The position numbers were made by a program, and so were the translations under genes. From G965203045 sp965203045 (lineage in GTDB: Bacteria; Pseudomonadota; Gammaproteobacteria; PS1; Pseudothioglobaceae), in NCBI GenBank assembly GCA_965203045.1, contig OZ241850.1, positions 930,001 through 994,000 on the forward strand: a DNA stretch of 64,000 bases, in the 5' to 3' direction. Shown piece after piece: positions 13,901 through 21,180 of this stretch. The notes beneath the pieces were generated by a model that had not been told where the DNA came from, ran no database searches, and saw nothing but the letters and a program-made list of their open reading frames with translations. Positions within the stretch are counted from its first letter, which is position 1; each line of letters starts with the position of its first letter.

Positions 13901-16900
13901 TTAAAGGTATCAGCAACAATAATATTACCACTAGAATCAATTGCAACATCCCTTGGCTTATTAAAGCTAGCTGTGGCGCTGTTACCATCATCATTACCCT
14001 CCAAACCATCTCCTGCCACAGTAGTTACAAATACACCAATAGCCAACCAATCTGGCAATACGGTGCCCGGCACAACGCTAAATTCAAGGTTGCTACTATC
14101 AGCATCGCTAGCGCCTAACTTATATTGGTATGGGCTATTGACTCTGGCAGTGATAACTGGGGTGCTAGTAAAGACAGGGACTCTATCAATATGGAAGACA
14201 TTAATCCTAAAACTTTTAGTAGTAATATGGACTGTATCACTAGCGCTTATGATAATTTCATAGCTGCCTTGGACTGTATGGTCGGGATTGTGGTCAATTA
14301 CTAATTGATTACCAGCATTAATACTAAAACTAGCGCTATCTTCACCGCCAATAATACTAAAACTAAGGCTAGCGGGATTGTCATTATCATCAGCGCTAAT
14401 AGTGGCAATAACGCTATTTGCTAAGGTATTTGCATCTACGGTGGTGGTGCTAAGGGCTAAATTGGTTGGTGCTGCCCCACACCTGCCATCATCTCTTACA
14501 ACAAGACTAAAACTTTGTAAACCTTGTAGCTCGCCATCACTAACAATGAGCTCTAAATTATAATTGCCAATATCGCCGCAATCAGGGGTGCCTGCAAGAG
14601 CAAGGCTGTTGGTATCAATTTTACGAATGCGGTGATTAACGCTATCAGCAAAAATAATATTGCCAGCAGCATCAATTGCAATACCAACTGGACTAGAAAA
14701 TCTAGCTATGCTAGCAGCGCCATTATTTCTACCAGCTGCACCACCAGCAACAGTCCTTACTGTGCCATCTGTGCTAATACTACGAATGCGGTTATTGATG
14801 GTATCAGCAACAATAATATTGCCAACAGCATCAACTGCAACACCTCTTGGGCTATTAAATTTAGCAGTGGCGCTAGCGCCATCACCAAAACCTTGGCCAC
14901 TACCAGCAATAGTGCTCACTATGCCATTTGGGGCAATGTTGCGAATGCGATGATTATTCCTATCAGCAACAATAATATCGCCATCGGCATCAATGGCAAC
15001 ATTCGTTAGAAAATTAAATTTAGCGGTCTCACTAGCACCATTAGTGAAACCACGACTACTACCAGCAATGGTGCTTACCATGCCACTTGGGCTAATTTTG
15101 CGAATGCGGTCATTATTCCTATCAGCAACAATAATATTGCCGTCAGCATCAATGGCAACACCCGTTGGGAAACGAAATCTAGCAGTGGCGCTAGCGCCAT
15201 CAGTAGAACCAGTTATGCCATCACCAGCAATAGTGGTTACCATGCCATTTGGAGCAATGTTGCGAATGCGTTGATTATTTCTATCAGCAACAATAATATT
15301 GCTATCGGCATCAATGGCAACACCCGATGGGGAAGAAAATTTGGCTGTAGCGCTAGCGCCGTTGTTAAAACCCATACTACTGCCAGCAACAGTGCTCACT
15401 ATGCCCTCTGGGCTAATTTTGCGAATGCGATGATTACTTCTATCAGCAACAATAATATTGCCGTCAGCATCAATGGCAACATCCGCTGGGAAACGAAATC
15501 CGGCGGTGCTAGTAACGCCATCATTATCGCCTGCCCTTCCTGCTAAAGTAGTTACGACCGAACCAATACCTAGCCAATTTGGTAATTGAGTCCCCGGGGC
15601 AGCGCTAAAAACAAAGTCGCTACTACCAACACTGCTAGCGCTTAGGTCATATCGGTATAGATTAAAAGGTGTAGCGATAATGGTTGGCGTGCTAGTAAAA
15701 ACAGGGGGGTTGGCAACATTAAAGATAAAGCTACTGCTACTAACACCGCTAACATCTATACCATTTATGCTAGTAATGCTAATGGTTTCCATGCCAACAA
15801 CACTAGGGGTGTAGGTAATCTGGTTGCCATTAATTGAGATAGCAGCGCTTGGTATGGTTATAGTTGCTGCTAATGTGTTAATATCAATTGTACCACCAGC
15901 AGAATCAGTAGCGCTTATGGTAATAGTTATAGGACTATTGACACTAATAGTATTACCAATACCAAAGCCTATATTTGCTACCTCAGCAGCAGTAACAGTG
16001 GTTGTGGTAGATATACCGCCAGCGCTAAAAGTAACAATGCCTGTTTGTTTATCTTCAGCACCTATCCTAGCAGTTGCTATGCCGCCTGAGGTGAAGCCAA
16101 TTGAAATGTCAAAAATTTCACCGTCAACAAGAACAAGTGTTCTAACTAATACTAAATTATTATTTGCATCGTATAGAGTAACAGCAATTGTAACGCCCTT
16201 GGAGCCTGTCCCATCTACCAAAAAGGTGGGGTTTTGTGGCTCTAATCCAATTCTGGCAATCGCGCCGTGGAAAACATCAAATGTAGCGCTACTACTAACA
16301 CCGCTAACATCTATACCATTTATGCTAATAATACTAATAGTTTCACTACCAGCAGCGCTAGGGGTGTAGGTTATCTCATTGCCACTAGTTGAAATAGTAG
16401 CGCCTGCTAGGACTACAGTTGCCATTAATTTAGCAATATCAATTGCCCCGCTGGCATCGCTAGCACTTAGAGTAATGGTTATAGGATTATCAGCAGTAGT
16501 AGTGGGTGCGCTTAAGGTTAGGTTAATAGAGTTAGGAGTCCTAGCTGGGTCGGGCCTAGTGGTAACACTAAATATTGCCCTAGTGGCACTAGCCCCAGAA
16601 CCTACAGTTAAAGTAGCAACAGTTTGAGTATTAAACTCACCACTAGATAAAACCTGAACAGCAACCGTAGCGCCTGCGGTAATTGTCCCCTCAGCTGCGG
16701 TTGGGACGCTAGCGCCTATGGTATAAGACCCGCCTTCAATGCGAATGCTAATAGTGCTGTCAAAACCGCTGATAGTTGCTACATTAGAAGTAATTGATGT
16801 ATTTAGTTGGGCATTTGTTAGCGCGGTGAAGCTAAATGGGTCTGTGTTTGCTGTGGTTGATAATGAACTCAGCAAAAATAAAATAATAGCAGTTAGTTTT

Positions 16901-16917
16901 GATAATACAGTTCGCAT
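1987..16917 (-). CDS. Giant secreted modular protein: seven Ig/He_PIG-NHL-propeller modules, BIG/MBG domains, dockerin-like end
   Basis: This is a single uninterrupted 4976-codon gene. Residues 1-23 are a typical Sec signal peptide. Residues to ~400 hold Ig-like segments. From ~403 to ~3935 come seven modules of about 515 residues. Each has (a) a PVFTSxP...NSPYQY...LPxWL half-domain, (b) about six NHL repeats of the type VAIDASGNIIVADxxNHRIR, (c) a C-x-DIG-x-Y-x-LxLIVSDG half-domain and (d) a cadherin-like linker ending near FEISV. The rest has MBG/YDG-like, BIG2-like and one whole He_PIG-like domain. The last ~110 residues carry two DxDGxG calcium-loop/dockerin-like repeats (LDIDGDG, LDIDGNG). 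It is probably a surface or released adhesin or scaffold; substrate and partner are unknown. The large overlapping plus-strand reading frames are repeats of this gene in other frames. Confidence 0.9.
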   Translation of the reverse strand: MRTVLSKLTAIILFLLSSLSTTANTDPFSFTALTNAQLNTSITSNVATISGFDSTISIRIEGGSYTIGASVPTAAEGTITAGATVAVQVLSSGEFNTQTVATLTVGSGASATRAIFSVTTRPDPARTPNSINLTLSAPTTTADNPITITLSASDASGAIDIAKLMATVVLAGATISTSGNEITYTPSAAGSETISIISINGIDVSGVSSSATFDVFHGAIARIGLEPQNPTFLVDGTGSKGVTIAVTLYDANNNLVLVRTLVLVDGEIFDISIGFTSGGIATARIGAEDKQTGIVTFSAGGISTTTTVTAAEVANIGFGIGNTISVNSPITITISATDSAGGTIDINTLAATITIPSAAISINGNQITYTPSVVGMETISITSINGIDVSGVSSSSFIFNVANPPVFTSTPTIIATPFNLYRYDLSASSVGSSDFVFSAAPGTQLPNWLGIGSVVTTLAGRAGDNDGVTSTAGFRFPADVAIDADGNIIVADRSNHRIRKISPEGIVSTVAGSSMGFNNGASATAKFSSPSGVAIDADSNIIVADRNNQRIRNIAPNGMVTTIAGDGITGSTDGASATARFRFPTGVAIDADGNIIVADRNNDRIRKISPSGMVSTIAGSSRGFTNGASETAKFNFLTNVAIDADGDIIVADRNNHRIRNIAPNGIVSTIAGSGQGFGDGASATAKFNSPRGVAVDAVGNIIVADTINNRIRSISTDGTVRTVAGGAAGRNNGAASIARFSSPVGIAIDAAGNIIFADSVNHRIRKIDTNSLALAGTPDCGDIGNYNLELIVSDGELQGLQSFSLVVRDDGRCGAAPTNLALSTTTVDANTLANSVIATISADDNDNPASLSFSIIGGEDSASFSINAGNQLVIDHNPDHTVQGSYEIIISASDTVHITTKSFRINVFHIDRVPVFTSTPVITARVNSPYQYKLGASDADSSNLEFSVVPGTVLPDWLAIGVFVTTVAGDGLEGNDDGNSATASFNKPRDVAIDSSGNIIVADTFNNRIRSIATDGTVRTIAGSSSGFGDGASATAQFRTPSGVVIDASGNIIVADSNNNRIRSIAADGTVTTLAGEGPFGSNDGASATARFGSPWGIAIDANANIIVSDSFAHRIRSISPNGMVSTVAGSSAGSTNGASATAQFLFPVGVAIDANGNIIVGDSNNNRIRGISTDGTVTTIAGGSSGSTNGASATAQFSAPTGVVIDASGNIIVADQNNHRIRNIAPDGTVSTIAGSSRGFADGVVSDAQFIHPTGFAIDASGNIIIADQDNHRIRKIDRNNYLLGASPGCADVGIYSLELIVSDGIFQGSQSFDISLTSDGSCGIIPTNLALSVSTIIEGIAANSVIATISATASNALGPFEFSIVGGRDSASFSISDVNKLVIDHSPSVANQSSYEVIISVSDSLHTATKSFEIGVVGTESVPVFISNPITRTRVNSPYQYNLRASDAEGDNLMFSAAPDVGLPSWLVIDTIVSTLAGEGSAGSDDGVTSTASFNSVDGIAIDASGNIIVADGNNHRIRKISPEGIVSTIAGGGRIGVLGGDFADGASATARFSSPRNVAIDASGNIIVADGNNRRIRSISPEGIVSTIAGSGSRDFADGASATAKFDFPSGIAIDASGNIIITDGGNNRIRSISSDGTVTTIAGSGDDGFADGASATAKFDFPTGIAIDASGNIIVADFSNHRIRSISTDGTVTTIAGSGGGFVDGASATAKFSLPRDVAIDASGNIIVVDSNNHSIRNISPEGIVSTIAGNGQAGGNDGPSSQDKFSFPSNVAIDASGNIIITSGNRIRKINRNSFTVAGIAGCDDIGVHSLALIVSDGELQSSQSFDIAVVDDISCDVAPTDLRLSVTTIVEGIAANSVIATISATASNALGPFEFSIVDGRDSASFSIINDNQLVIDHSPSVETQSNYEIIIGVSDNLHLATKSFKIMVVGIESVPVFTSEPITAIKVNSPYQYSLRASDAEGGRFVFDAASGTVLPSWLDINTDIVVTTIAGSSRGFANGASATAKFFEPRGVVIDALGNIIVADRDNNRIRSISTEGTVTTIAGGSAGFVDGASATAKFRRPQGVAIDTSGNIIVADEENHRIRKIAPNGMVTTIAGGGSTGSFGGAFADGASATARFSFPADVAIDAAGNIIVADHGNNRIRGISTDGIVFTIAGRFNGFADGIRDEASFDFPRGVDIDAAGNIIVTDSSNSSIRSISPEGRVRTIAGREDRGLVNGIGTAARFTLPDRAAIDSFGNIIVADALNHRIRNVATNRAVTTIAGSGPIGLTASNFADGAGTTARFNEPRGVAIDASGNIIIADALNDRIRKIDRTKVMLAGTPSCDDIDIHSLELMVSDSMLTNSQSFNVIVADDGSCDAAPTNLALSTITVVEDILANSVIATISADDNDNPESLSFSVVGGRDGASFSVSATNQLVIDHSPDFNTQKIYEIIISASDTIHTATKNFEISVISIAGVPIFISNPVTSTRVSSPYRYSLDIIDINSTGLVLSPATGTTLPDWLTIDIIVTTLAGDGVEDGDDGATNTASFNFPAAAVIDDSGNIIISDSFNHRIRSIGLDGVVRTIAGGGGLGLAGGDFVDGASATARFNFPTAVAIDASGSIIVADRDNNRIRSISMEGTVTTIAGGSPSFVDGSSTIARFSSPSDIAIDALGNIIVADTDNHRIRSISTGGIVSTIAGSDFGFADGASATAMFFQPRGVAIDALGNILVADSSSHRVRSISSDGTVTTIAGAPTGSITGDFMDGATSTARFNNPFGIAVDSRGNIIIADSDNHRIRSISTDGIVRTIAGGSEDFADGIGAVARFNFPTGVVIDSRGNIIVADNLNHRMRKIDRTNFVLVGTPSCSDVGVNDIALMISDGEFESLQNFDITVADDGSCDVAPTNLTLSTTNIVENIAADSVIATINATTTNALSPFEFSIVGGRDSASFSITSGNQLVIDHSPDFESQNSYEIIISVSDIIHQLTKTFNISVDDINEVTPVFTSNPITTIRVNNPYQYNPSASSTDEAEFVFSTATGTTLPDWLITDVIVTTVAGDGMGNNDDGATNTASFSAPVGVVIDALGNIIVTDQNNHRIRSIGLDGMVRTVAGSGPTNTFAGSFADGAGAVARFHLPIGVAIDASGNIIVADQNNHRIRSIDPDGMVRTIAGSGPTSTFMGSFADGTATTVARFNAPIGVAVDADGNIIVADRLNHRIRNISPNNIVTTIAGSEKGSTNGASATARFNSPTDVAIDLLGNIIVVDRDNHRIRSISAEGTVTTIAGGSEGFADGVGTAAEFNNPYNVAIDLLGNIIVSDRDNHRIRSIDTGRVVSTIAGGDAGFADGVGATAQFEFPRGVAIDALGNIIVADISNNRIRKIDRNSFTVAGVAGCGDIGVHNLAIIVSDRGIQNVQSFDISVLDNGSCGVIPASIMLSTTNVVENIAPDSVIASISATATNALSSFGFSIVGGRDSASFSIINNNQLVIDHSPDFETQNNYEIIIGASDNLHIATKSFEISVIGIERVPVFTSTPIITAMVRNPYQYSLSASDTDSSDLVFGIAAEAGLPSWLALSPIVTTLAGDGSQGSNNGATSTASFELPANVVIDASGNIIVADKNNHLIRSISPEGVVSTVAGSDTGFADGASNTAMFNSPTGVAIDSSGNIIIADTFNQRIRKIAQNGMVSTIAGTGSVNFADGASATARFNFPGDITIDNSANIIVADTFNHRIRNIDTNTMVTTIAGSVSVDDILLERAFADGASNTAKFNTPMGVVVDLLGNIIVADSFNHRIRSINADAMVTTIAGTGSIGLDNGSFADGVSNTARFNAPTGVAIDALGNIIVADRDNNRIRSISPEGVVTTIAGSSTGFADGAGVVAEFNAPTGITVDAFGNIIVADRDNHRIRKINRNSIALAGIPPECNDIGSYDVALIVSDGEFQSSQSFTINVVGDGSCLVVPFSFDAIADVVPNATISSAAITVAVNAQGSQSTFTISIEGSDARYSINGGSYTDSSGVVSIGDSVRVQIVASNQAITTKIATISIDNIAAAFAVTTADFMIAGGDRSANYNSPAITITTTITDSQVVWSSSATNIISFSDPNSGLVTIVGAGSALIRASRAGAEDSIVFTIMPLTLTPTFASPQSFIYNTSIITALVTITSGIVATDDVSLSISGATATNVGNYNIDLTLIGTDSRNYFLSTTTFSWSIIKANQSQFSLNADTTITFGSSFSSPATGVSATVATSYGSSDHNVATIAPNGDITIIGIGSTIISATNTGDNNYNSAAASYQLTITQATQDPFSITASDSLIFGATTTIVVVESGSGDGVVSYNSSNIAVIAITTGGAITATGVGEATITATKAGGANYLDISDTHFITVRRASQTSLIISGNSTLANAATGFASATGGSGTGAISFSSSNPDIATITQDGVITAKSLGTTTISATKSGGDNYHDTGDNYLLTIVNTTPTVANSIANQIISLRNLFNFIIPANTFNDPNGDTLTISVSNLPDGLMFDSANTIITGTPTAIGISTITITADDGNGAMASTSFSLSVSDDFIIIGNNPRTIIYGVASQNIEAQGGVSPDGAVTFASSTPSVANFGDTNIGELTISSAGTTIITATREGSGEQASISIIISPRTIIPTFASSQTFIYNTNIRTVLITITSGIVAGDDVSLAITGATATDVGNYNINLGLIGSNSLSYRLSTTTLSWSIIKADQVLIYPSNTISINYKPNNATATSQDLTGAQTTISYTTSPTTSDVTTIDDSGIITILNAGSVVIIASATETNNYNSGAASYLLTIHPIDQTGFMMVVSNILEVGATTTATASGGQSSSAVSFSSSNPAVATINQDGLINTQSLGTTTIIATKRGGRNYNDISDGVLLEVVIRFNLDIDGDGSRLTTTDGILIIRFLTGSTNTINTADATTTEAQRDNQQILKFLQRGYDRLDIDGNGTIAASSDGMLIMRYLADQENLNTIGIPTSVGVATITFNLQNIYQ
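5100..15720. repeat. Seven-copy tandem coding repeat, ~1.55 kb per unit, with nested ~165-170 bp NHL sub-repeats
   Basis: The same junction sequence (encoding PVFTS or PVFIS) recurs near 6390, 7960, 9510, 11090, 12640, 14180 and 15710, a period of about 1.53-1.57 kb. Inside each unit about six copies of an NHL-coding sub-repeat are seen on the plus strand as CGNATxCGNTGATTA...CAACAATAATATTGCCA-type blocks. The array lies wholly inside the giant gene. Such an array is prone to unequal crossing-over and to short-read assembly collapse, so copy number in the real genome may differ. Confidence 0.9.
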
Positions 16918-16999
16918 AATTTCTTATGTTATATCACAGCAATTTATGCCGCAGTTCTTAGTAGGGCTAATTATGATTATCCCTAAACTCATAGTAGCA

Positions 17000-17027
17000 A
17001 TGATACCAGAGGTTTTATTAATGTCAA
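17000..17027 (-). promoter_or_regulatory. Sigma-70-type promoter of the giant gene
   Basis: Read on the minus strand there is a perfect TTGACA (-35, 17027-17022), a 16-bp spacer and TATCAT (-10, 17005-17000). Transcription would start near 16993, leaving a leader of about 75 nt before the ATG at 16917. The ribosome-binding site just before that ATG is weak (AAGAAA). The remainder of 16918-17165 shows no convincing gene. Confidence 0.6.
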
Positions 17028-17165
17028 GTAATATCATCTAGATAAAACCAGCGCTATTTAGCCGCTTTAAACTTAACTAGCAGATAGCAGATATTATACG
17101 CTATTGATGTAATTAAAAAAGTCCTAGTTAGTGCTGATGAGTTTATTTGTATATATGAAAAGCTT

Positions 17166-18449
17166 TTATTTGCCAATACTAATGATTTGCCAAGGTTGGT
17201 TGGTAAAGTAATCTTGCGCGGCTAGTTGGACTTCTTTTAAAGATAGTTGCTTAATTTTATTAGGGAAACTATTTAAGTAGTTTAGAGGTAAGTCATAAAA
17301 GGCAATTAGGGATAAATATTGAGTTATTTGGGCATTACTGGCGGTTCTTAATGCAAAACTTCCGATAATATAATTTTTAGCATCGGCTAATGTTTGTTCG
17401 TTTATGCCGTTTTTTACAAAATCATTTAGTGTTTGTAAGACTAATTGTTTAGCCTTATTTAATGAACTATTTTTGGTTTGTAATTTAATGGCAAAAAAGC
17501 CGCCAGCTTTTAGAGGCTGAAAATAACTATATACACTATAAGCCAAGCCATTTTTTTCACGGATAACATCGTTTAGCATAGAGGTTAAGCCGCCACCGCC
17601 AAAAATGTGATTAGCTAAATAAAGACTGTGATAGTTTTTATCGCTACGGTTAATTCCAAGGCTGCCGATAATTAAGTGGCTTTGAGTGGAATTGTAATTG
17701 ATATGCTTGTTTAGTGGCGGTTTGGGCGCGGTGAGTTTTAATGGTAGCGGTTTTTTACCAATATTTAGGCGGTGGCTTAATTGGCGGGCTATGCTTTTTG
17801 CTTGGGCTGTGGTTAAGTCGCCAACAATAACAATATCTAAATTACTAGCGGTGTAGTATTGTTGGTAATGGTTTTTAATGTGGCGCAGCTTGATTAAATT
17901 TAGAGTTTGGGTGGTGCCAACACTGGGGTGGGCATAAGGGTGGGGCTTAAATAAATGCTTGGCAAATGCTTGTTGAAGCACAGTTCCCGGTTTGTCATCA
18001 TTGCCAATAATGGTACTTTTAGCCTGAGTTTTTATACGGCTTAAAATTTTGTTATCAAATACCGCATCGCTTAGCACTTCGCTTAGAAGTCTAACTGCTG
18101 GTGTTAGTATTTTAGCCTCGCTTAATGAACGTAGTGAGATGATTGTCATATCTTTTAAAGCGGTGCTTGAAAACTCAGCGCCTAATTCGCTAAAAGCTGC
18201 TGTAATTTGCTTTTGGTTATGGTATTTGCTTTTGGTACCTATCATATTGGCGGTTAGTTTTGCTAGACCAAATAAGCTACCATCACGGCTACTAGCGGCA
18301 TCAAAAACTAGGTTAATATCAACAATAGCCAAGGCATTGGTTTTACTAAATAATACGCGCGCGCCCTCTGGTGTATGCCAAGTTTGAATAGGGACGGCAA
18401 TAGTTGAGAGCCCAATTAAACACAGGCTTAAAAGGAGTAAGTTTTTCAT
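17166..18449 (-). CDS. M16-family peptidase homologue lacking the zinc motif (non-catalytic partner)
   Basis: A 427-residue exported protein with signal peptide (MKNLLLLSLCLIGLSTIAVP). It has the two-lobe M16 (pitrilysin/processing-peptidase-like) organisation, including HLIIGSLGINRSD and the C-terminal FGGGGLTSMLNDVIREKNG segment that is standard in the second M16 domain. The N-terminal lobe has no HxxEH at the expected place: the aligned stretch reads GLAKLTANMIGTKS. It is therefore probably the substrate-binding, catalytically dead half of a heterodimer. It starts in the stop of the active subunit upstream (ATGA overlap), so the two are likely made in equal amounts and pair in the periplasm. 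Confidence 0.88.
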   Translation of the reverse strand: MKNLLLLSLCLIGLSTIAVPIQTWHTPEGARVLFSKTNALAIVDINLVFDAASSRDGSLFGLAKLTANMIGTKSKYHNQKQITAAFSELGAEFSSTALKDMTIISLRSLSEAKILTPAVRLLSEVLSDAVFDNKILSRIKTQAKSTIIGNDDKPGTVLQQAFAKHLFKPHPYAHPSVGTTQTLNLIKLRHIKNHYQQYYTASNLDIVIVGDLTTAQAKSIARQLSHRLNIGKKPLPLKLTAPKPPLNKHINYNSTQSHLIIGSLGINRSDKNYHSLYLANHIFGGGGLTSMLNDVIREKNGLAYSVYSYFQPLKAGGFFAIKLQTKNSSLNKAKQLVLQTLNDFVKNGINEQTLADAKNYIIGSFALRTASNAQITQYLSLIAFYDLPLNYLNSFPNKIKQLSLKEVQLAAQDYFTNQPWQIISIGK

Positions 18450-19777
18450 AAATTAGGCACTACTTCAAGTTGAGAGAGTTGTTGGGCTTTAAAAAAATTG
18501 TTAATTACTTGTTTGATGTCACTACCAGTAACTTTTGCGATTTCGGAGCTGTATTTAGCAGCGGTTTTAAAACCTATGCCGATAGTTTCTAAAGCGCCAA
18601 GATAATAAGCTTGGCTACTAATAGAATCTTGTTCGTAAATATAGCTAGCTCTGGTTTGGGCTTTGATAATTTCTAGGTCTTTAGCGCTGATAGGCTTGGT
18701 CTTTAATAGGTTAATTTTATCCAAAATAATAGATTTGATACGGTTGTTATCAGCAGCTGATATTGCGCGCCAATTAATGATAAAACCGGTTTGATATTTA
18801 TCATATAAATTATAATAAACATCAACCGAACTTACTAATTGATTTTGGTATATTAGCGCTTGGTCAAGCAGAGCGTTATTGTTGCCATTTAATAAATATG
18901 CTAGCACTTCTAAAGCATAAGCCTGACGTTTTGTTGCTTCATTTTTAATACTGCCTATGCTAGGGACAGCATAGCTCATTACATACAGAGGCAGCTTAGT
19001 TTTAAGAGTGATACTGCTATAAGTATTAATAACTGGTATAGAAGGTGTTGGCTTTGGTTTAGTTGAGACTGGTTTTAGGTGGGCGAAGTATTTTTTTGCC
19101 AGCGCTAATGTTTTAGAAGGACTAACATCACCTACAACAACGATGTTAGCATTATTGACTGCATAATAGGTTTTATACCAGTTTTTTAATTGGCTAAGGC
19201 TAATGTTTTCAAGGTCTTTTTGTAGTCCAATTACTGGATAATGATAAGCGCCTTTTTTATCATAAATGCTTTTTCGCAAAAGTTCGTAAGCCTTAGAAAC
19301 TGGATTATCTTCTACGCGCAGTCTGCGTTCTTCTAGCACTACTTGACGTTCGGTTGCTAAATCTTGGGCTTTTAGTGATAAATTTTGCATTCTGTCGGCT
19401 TCTAATTTAAAGGCGATTTCAAGTTTATCACTACCCATTTTTTGATAATAGGCAGTAAAATCTTTAGAAGTAAAGGCATTATCTTGGCCACCGTTATTGG
19501 CGATAATTTGAGAAAATTCGCCAGCTGCTAGATCGTTAGTGCCTTTAAACATCAAATGTTCTAATAAATGGGAGATGCCAGTTTCCCCCTTAGCCTCATT
19601 ACTACTGCCAACATCATACCAAACTTGCATTATAAAAACTTTGGCGCGATTATCAGGTTTAACAATGAGTTTTAAGCCATTATCCAAAGTCCAGCTAACA
19701 AGCGCTATGCTAGAGTGGTTAATTATCAATAGGGCAATTATTAGGGATATTTTGCGTAAAATGTATTTTGTATTCAT
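18446..19777 (-). CDS. M16-family zinc peptidase, catalytic subunit
   Basis: A zinc metallopeptidase of the insulinase/processing-peptidase family, predicted periplasmic. I chose the Met at 19777 because it places a good signal peptide (MNTKYILRKISLIIALLI) at the N-terminus; the frame stays open 17 codons further up, into the divergent ftsY start region. The inverted zinc motif HLLEH is at about residues 70-74, and the downstream Glu-rich helix (ATERQVVLEERRLR) supplies the third ligand. The protein is followed, overlapping, by its zinc-motif-less paralogue. Paired genes of this type are common in gammaproteobacteria; the substrate is unknown. Confidence 0.9.
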   Translation of the reverse strand: MNTKYILRKISLIIALLIINHSSIALVSWTLDNGLKLIVKPDNRAKVFIMQVWYDVGSSNEAKGETGISHLLEHLMFKGTNDLAAGEFSQIIANNGGQDNAFTSKDFTAYYQKMGSDKLEIAFKLEADRMQNLSLKAQDLATERQVVLEERRLRVEDNPVSKAYELLRKSIYDKKGAYHYPVIGLQKDLENISLSQLKNWYKTYYAVNNANIVVVGDVSPSKTLALAKKYFAHLKPVSTKPKPTPSIPVINTYSSITLKTKLPLYVMSYAVPSIGSIKNEATKRQAYALEVLAYLLNGNNNALLDQALIYQNQLVSSVDVYYNLYDKYQTGFIINWRAISAADNNRIKSIILDKINLLKTKPISAKDLEIIKAQTRASYIYEQDSISSQAYYLGALETIGIGFKTAAKYSSEIAKVTGSDIKQVINNFFKAQQLSQLEVVPNL

Positions 19778-19795
19778 AAGCGCCTCATTATACCT

Positions 19796-20743
19796 ATGTT
19801 GAGTTTTTTTAAGAAAAAGCCTACACAAAAAAATACTGCTATTAAAACCAAACTTAGTTTAAAAGATAAATTAATTAAAACTAAAAATCAGCTTAGCAAT
19901 CATTTGGCAAAAACTTTATTGGGTAGGGAAGTTATTGCAGATAGTTTGATTGATGAGATAGAAACTATTTTATTACAAGCTGATATTGGCATTAGCAGTT
20001 GTGAGTTTATTATCAAACGTCTTAAAGAGGAGGCTGAGTTTATTAGTAGCAATAAAGGGCAGGATTTGTATAAATTATTGCAGCAAATTTTAGCAGACTT
20101 ACTAATTAGCGCTGATAAATTAGACTTAACAAAGCCTTTGATTTTATTAATTGTTGGGGTTAACGGGGCTGGTAAAACCACCACTATTGGCAAATTAGCT
20201 AAGCAATTTCAAGCAGAAGGCAAGTCAGTAATTTTGGCTGCGGCTGATACTTTTAGAGCAGCAGCGGCGCAACAATTAGAAATTTGGGGCAAGAAAAATA
20301 ATATTGATGTTATGAGTGGCGGGGAAAATGCAGATAGCGCTGCTGTTGTTTATGATGCTTTGCAATTAGCTAAACAAAGGCAAATAGATGTGTTAATTAT
20401 TGATACTGCTGGCAGGTTGCATACTCAGCAAAATTTAATGGCGGAATTAGCGAAGATAAAACGGATTTTAATCAAACATCAAGCAAAGGCTTGTCTTGAA
20501 ACTATGCTTGTTGTAGATGGTAATAGCGGAGGTAATGCTCTATTCCAAGCCCAGCAATTTAAAGAACAAATATCTCTTGACAGCATTGCTATTACTAAAT
20601 TAGATGGTAGCGCTAAGGGTGGTGTGTTGTTTGCTATTTGTTGGCAATTACAATTACCAATTAGATATATTGGTGTTGGTGAGGGTGTTGATGATTTAAA
20701 ATTATTTGACAAAAGTGAGTTTATAAAAGCGTTGTTTGAATGA
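19796..20743 (+). CDS. ftsY: Signal recognition particle receptor FtsY
   Basis: The SRP receptor GTPase delivers ribosome-nascent-chain complexes to the SecYEG translocon at the inner membrane. The 315-residue protein has the helical N domain and then the G domain with [15 protein letters not shown] (P-loop, near residue 122), [20 protein letters not shown] and [10 protein letters not shown], all FtsY/Ffh hallmarks. The N-terminus is short and basic ([12 protein letters not shown]) and lacks the long acidic A domain of the E. coli protein. The start is 18 bp from the divergent M16 peptidase start, so both promoters must lie within or across each other's 5' ends. It overlaps rnhA by ATGA. Confidence 0.95.
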   Translation: MLSFFKKKPTQKNTAIKTKLSLKDKLIKTKNQLSNHLAKTLLGREVIADSLIDEIETILLQADIGISSCEFIIKRLKEEAEFISSNKGQDLYKLLQQILADLLISADKLDLTKPLILLIVGVNGAGKTTTIGKLAKQFQAEGKSVILAAADTFRAAAAQQLEIWGKKNNIDVMSGGENADSAAVVYDALQLAKQRQIDVLIIDTAGRLHTQQNLMAELAKIKRILIKHQAKACLETMLVVDGNSGGNALFQAQQFKEQISLDSIAITKLDGSAKGGVLFAICWQLQLPIRYIGVGEGVDDLKLFDKSEFIKALFE

Positions 20744-21180
20744 AAAAGATTATTATTTATACTGATGGCGGTTGTCGTGGCAATCTCGGCATAGGAGGCT
20801 GGGGGGTGTGGATGGTGTTTGGTAAAAGGCAAAAAAAACTCTCAGGCGGGGCGCTAGAAACCACCAATAATCGTATGGAATTAACCGCTGTTATTGAGGC
20901 ATTAAAAGCATTAAAAAGTAATAAAATTCCCATTGAATTGTATAGCGACTCCACATACGTGTTAACAGGTATTGATAAGTGGCTACTGAGTTGGAAGCAA
21001 AGAAATTGGCGCACAACAGCTAAAAAAACAGTAAAGAATATAGACCTATGGCAGCAATTAGAGGAGTTGGTAAAAAGCTACCACATTACTTGGCATTGGG
21101 TCAAAGGACATAGTAATAATAAGGGTAATGATATTGCAGATAGCTTGGCTAATCAAGCAATGGATAAGCTAATGACTTAA
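20740..21180 (+). CDS. rnhA: Ribonuclease HI
   Basis: This enzyme cleaves RNA in RNA-DNA hybrids (R-loops, Okazaki primers). The 146-residue length is typical. The catalytic acidic set is visible: Asp in [11 protein letters not shown], Glu in [13 protein letters not shown], Asp in YSDSTYV, and Asp in [14 protein letters not shown], together with [12 protein letters not shown]. It is co-transcribed with ftsY (4-bp overlap). The ~270 bp after it (21181-21448) carry no gene I can support apart from the promoter described below. Confidence 0.96.
   Translation: MKKIIIYTDGGCRGNLGIGGWGVWMVFGKRQKKLSGGALETTNNRMELTAVIEALKALKSNKIPIELYSDSTYVLTGIDKWLLSWKQRNWRTTAKKTVKNIDLWQQLEELVKSYHITWHWVKGHSNNKGNDIADSLANQAMDKLMT

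Noticed and set aside
5100..15720. Possible CRISPR array or tandem non-coding repeat
   Set aside because: Repeat units are ~165 bp and ~1.55 kb, are multiples of three and encode NHL and Ig modules in one continuous frame; no short repeat-spacer structure.
2378..16627. Dozens of plus-strand open frames of 60-340 codons opposite the giant gene
   Set aside because: They recur with the repeat period, are rich in Asn/Ile/Leu low-complexity sequence, have no consistent ribosome-binding sites and mirror the minus-strand NHL codons.
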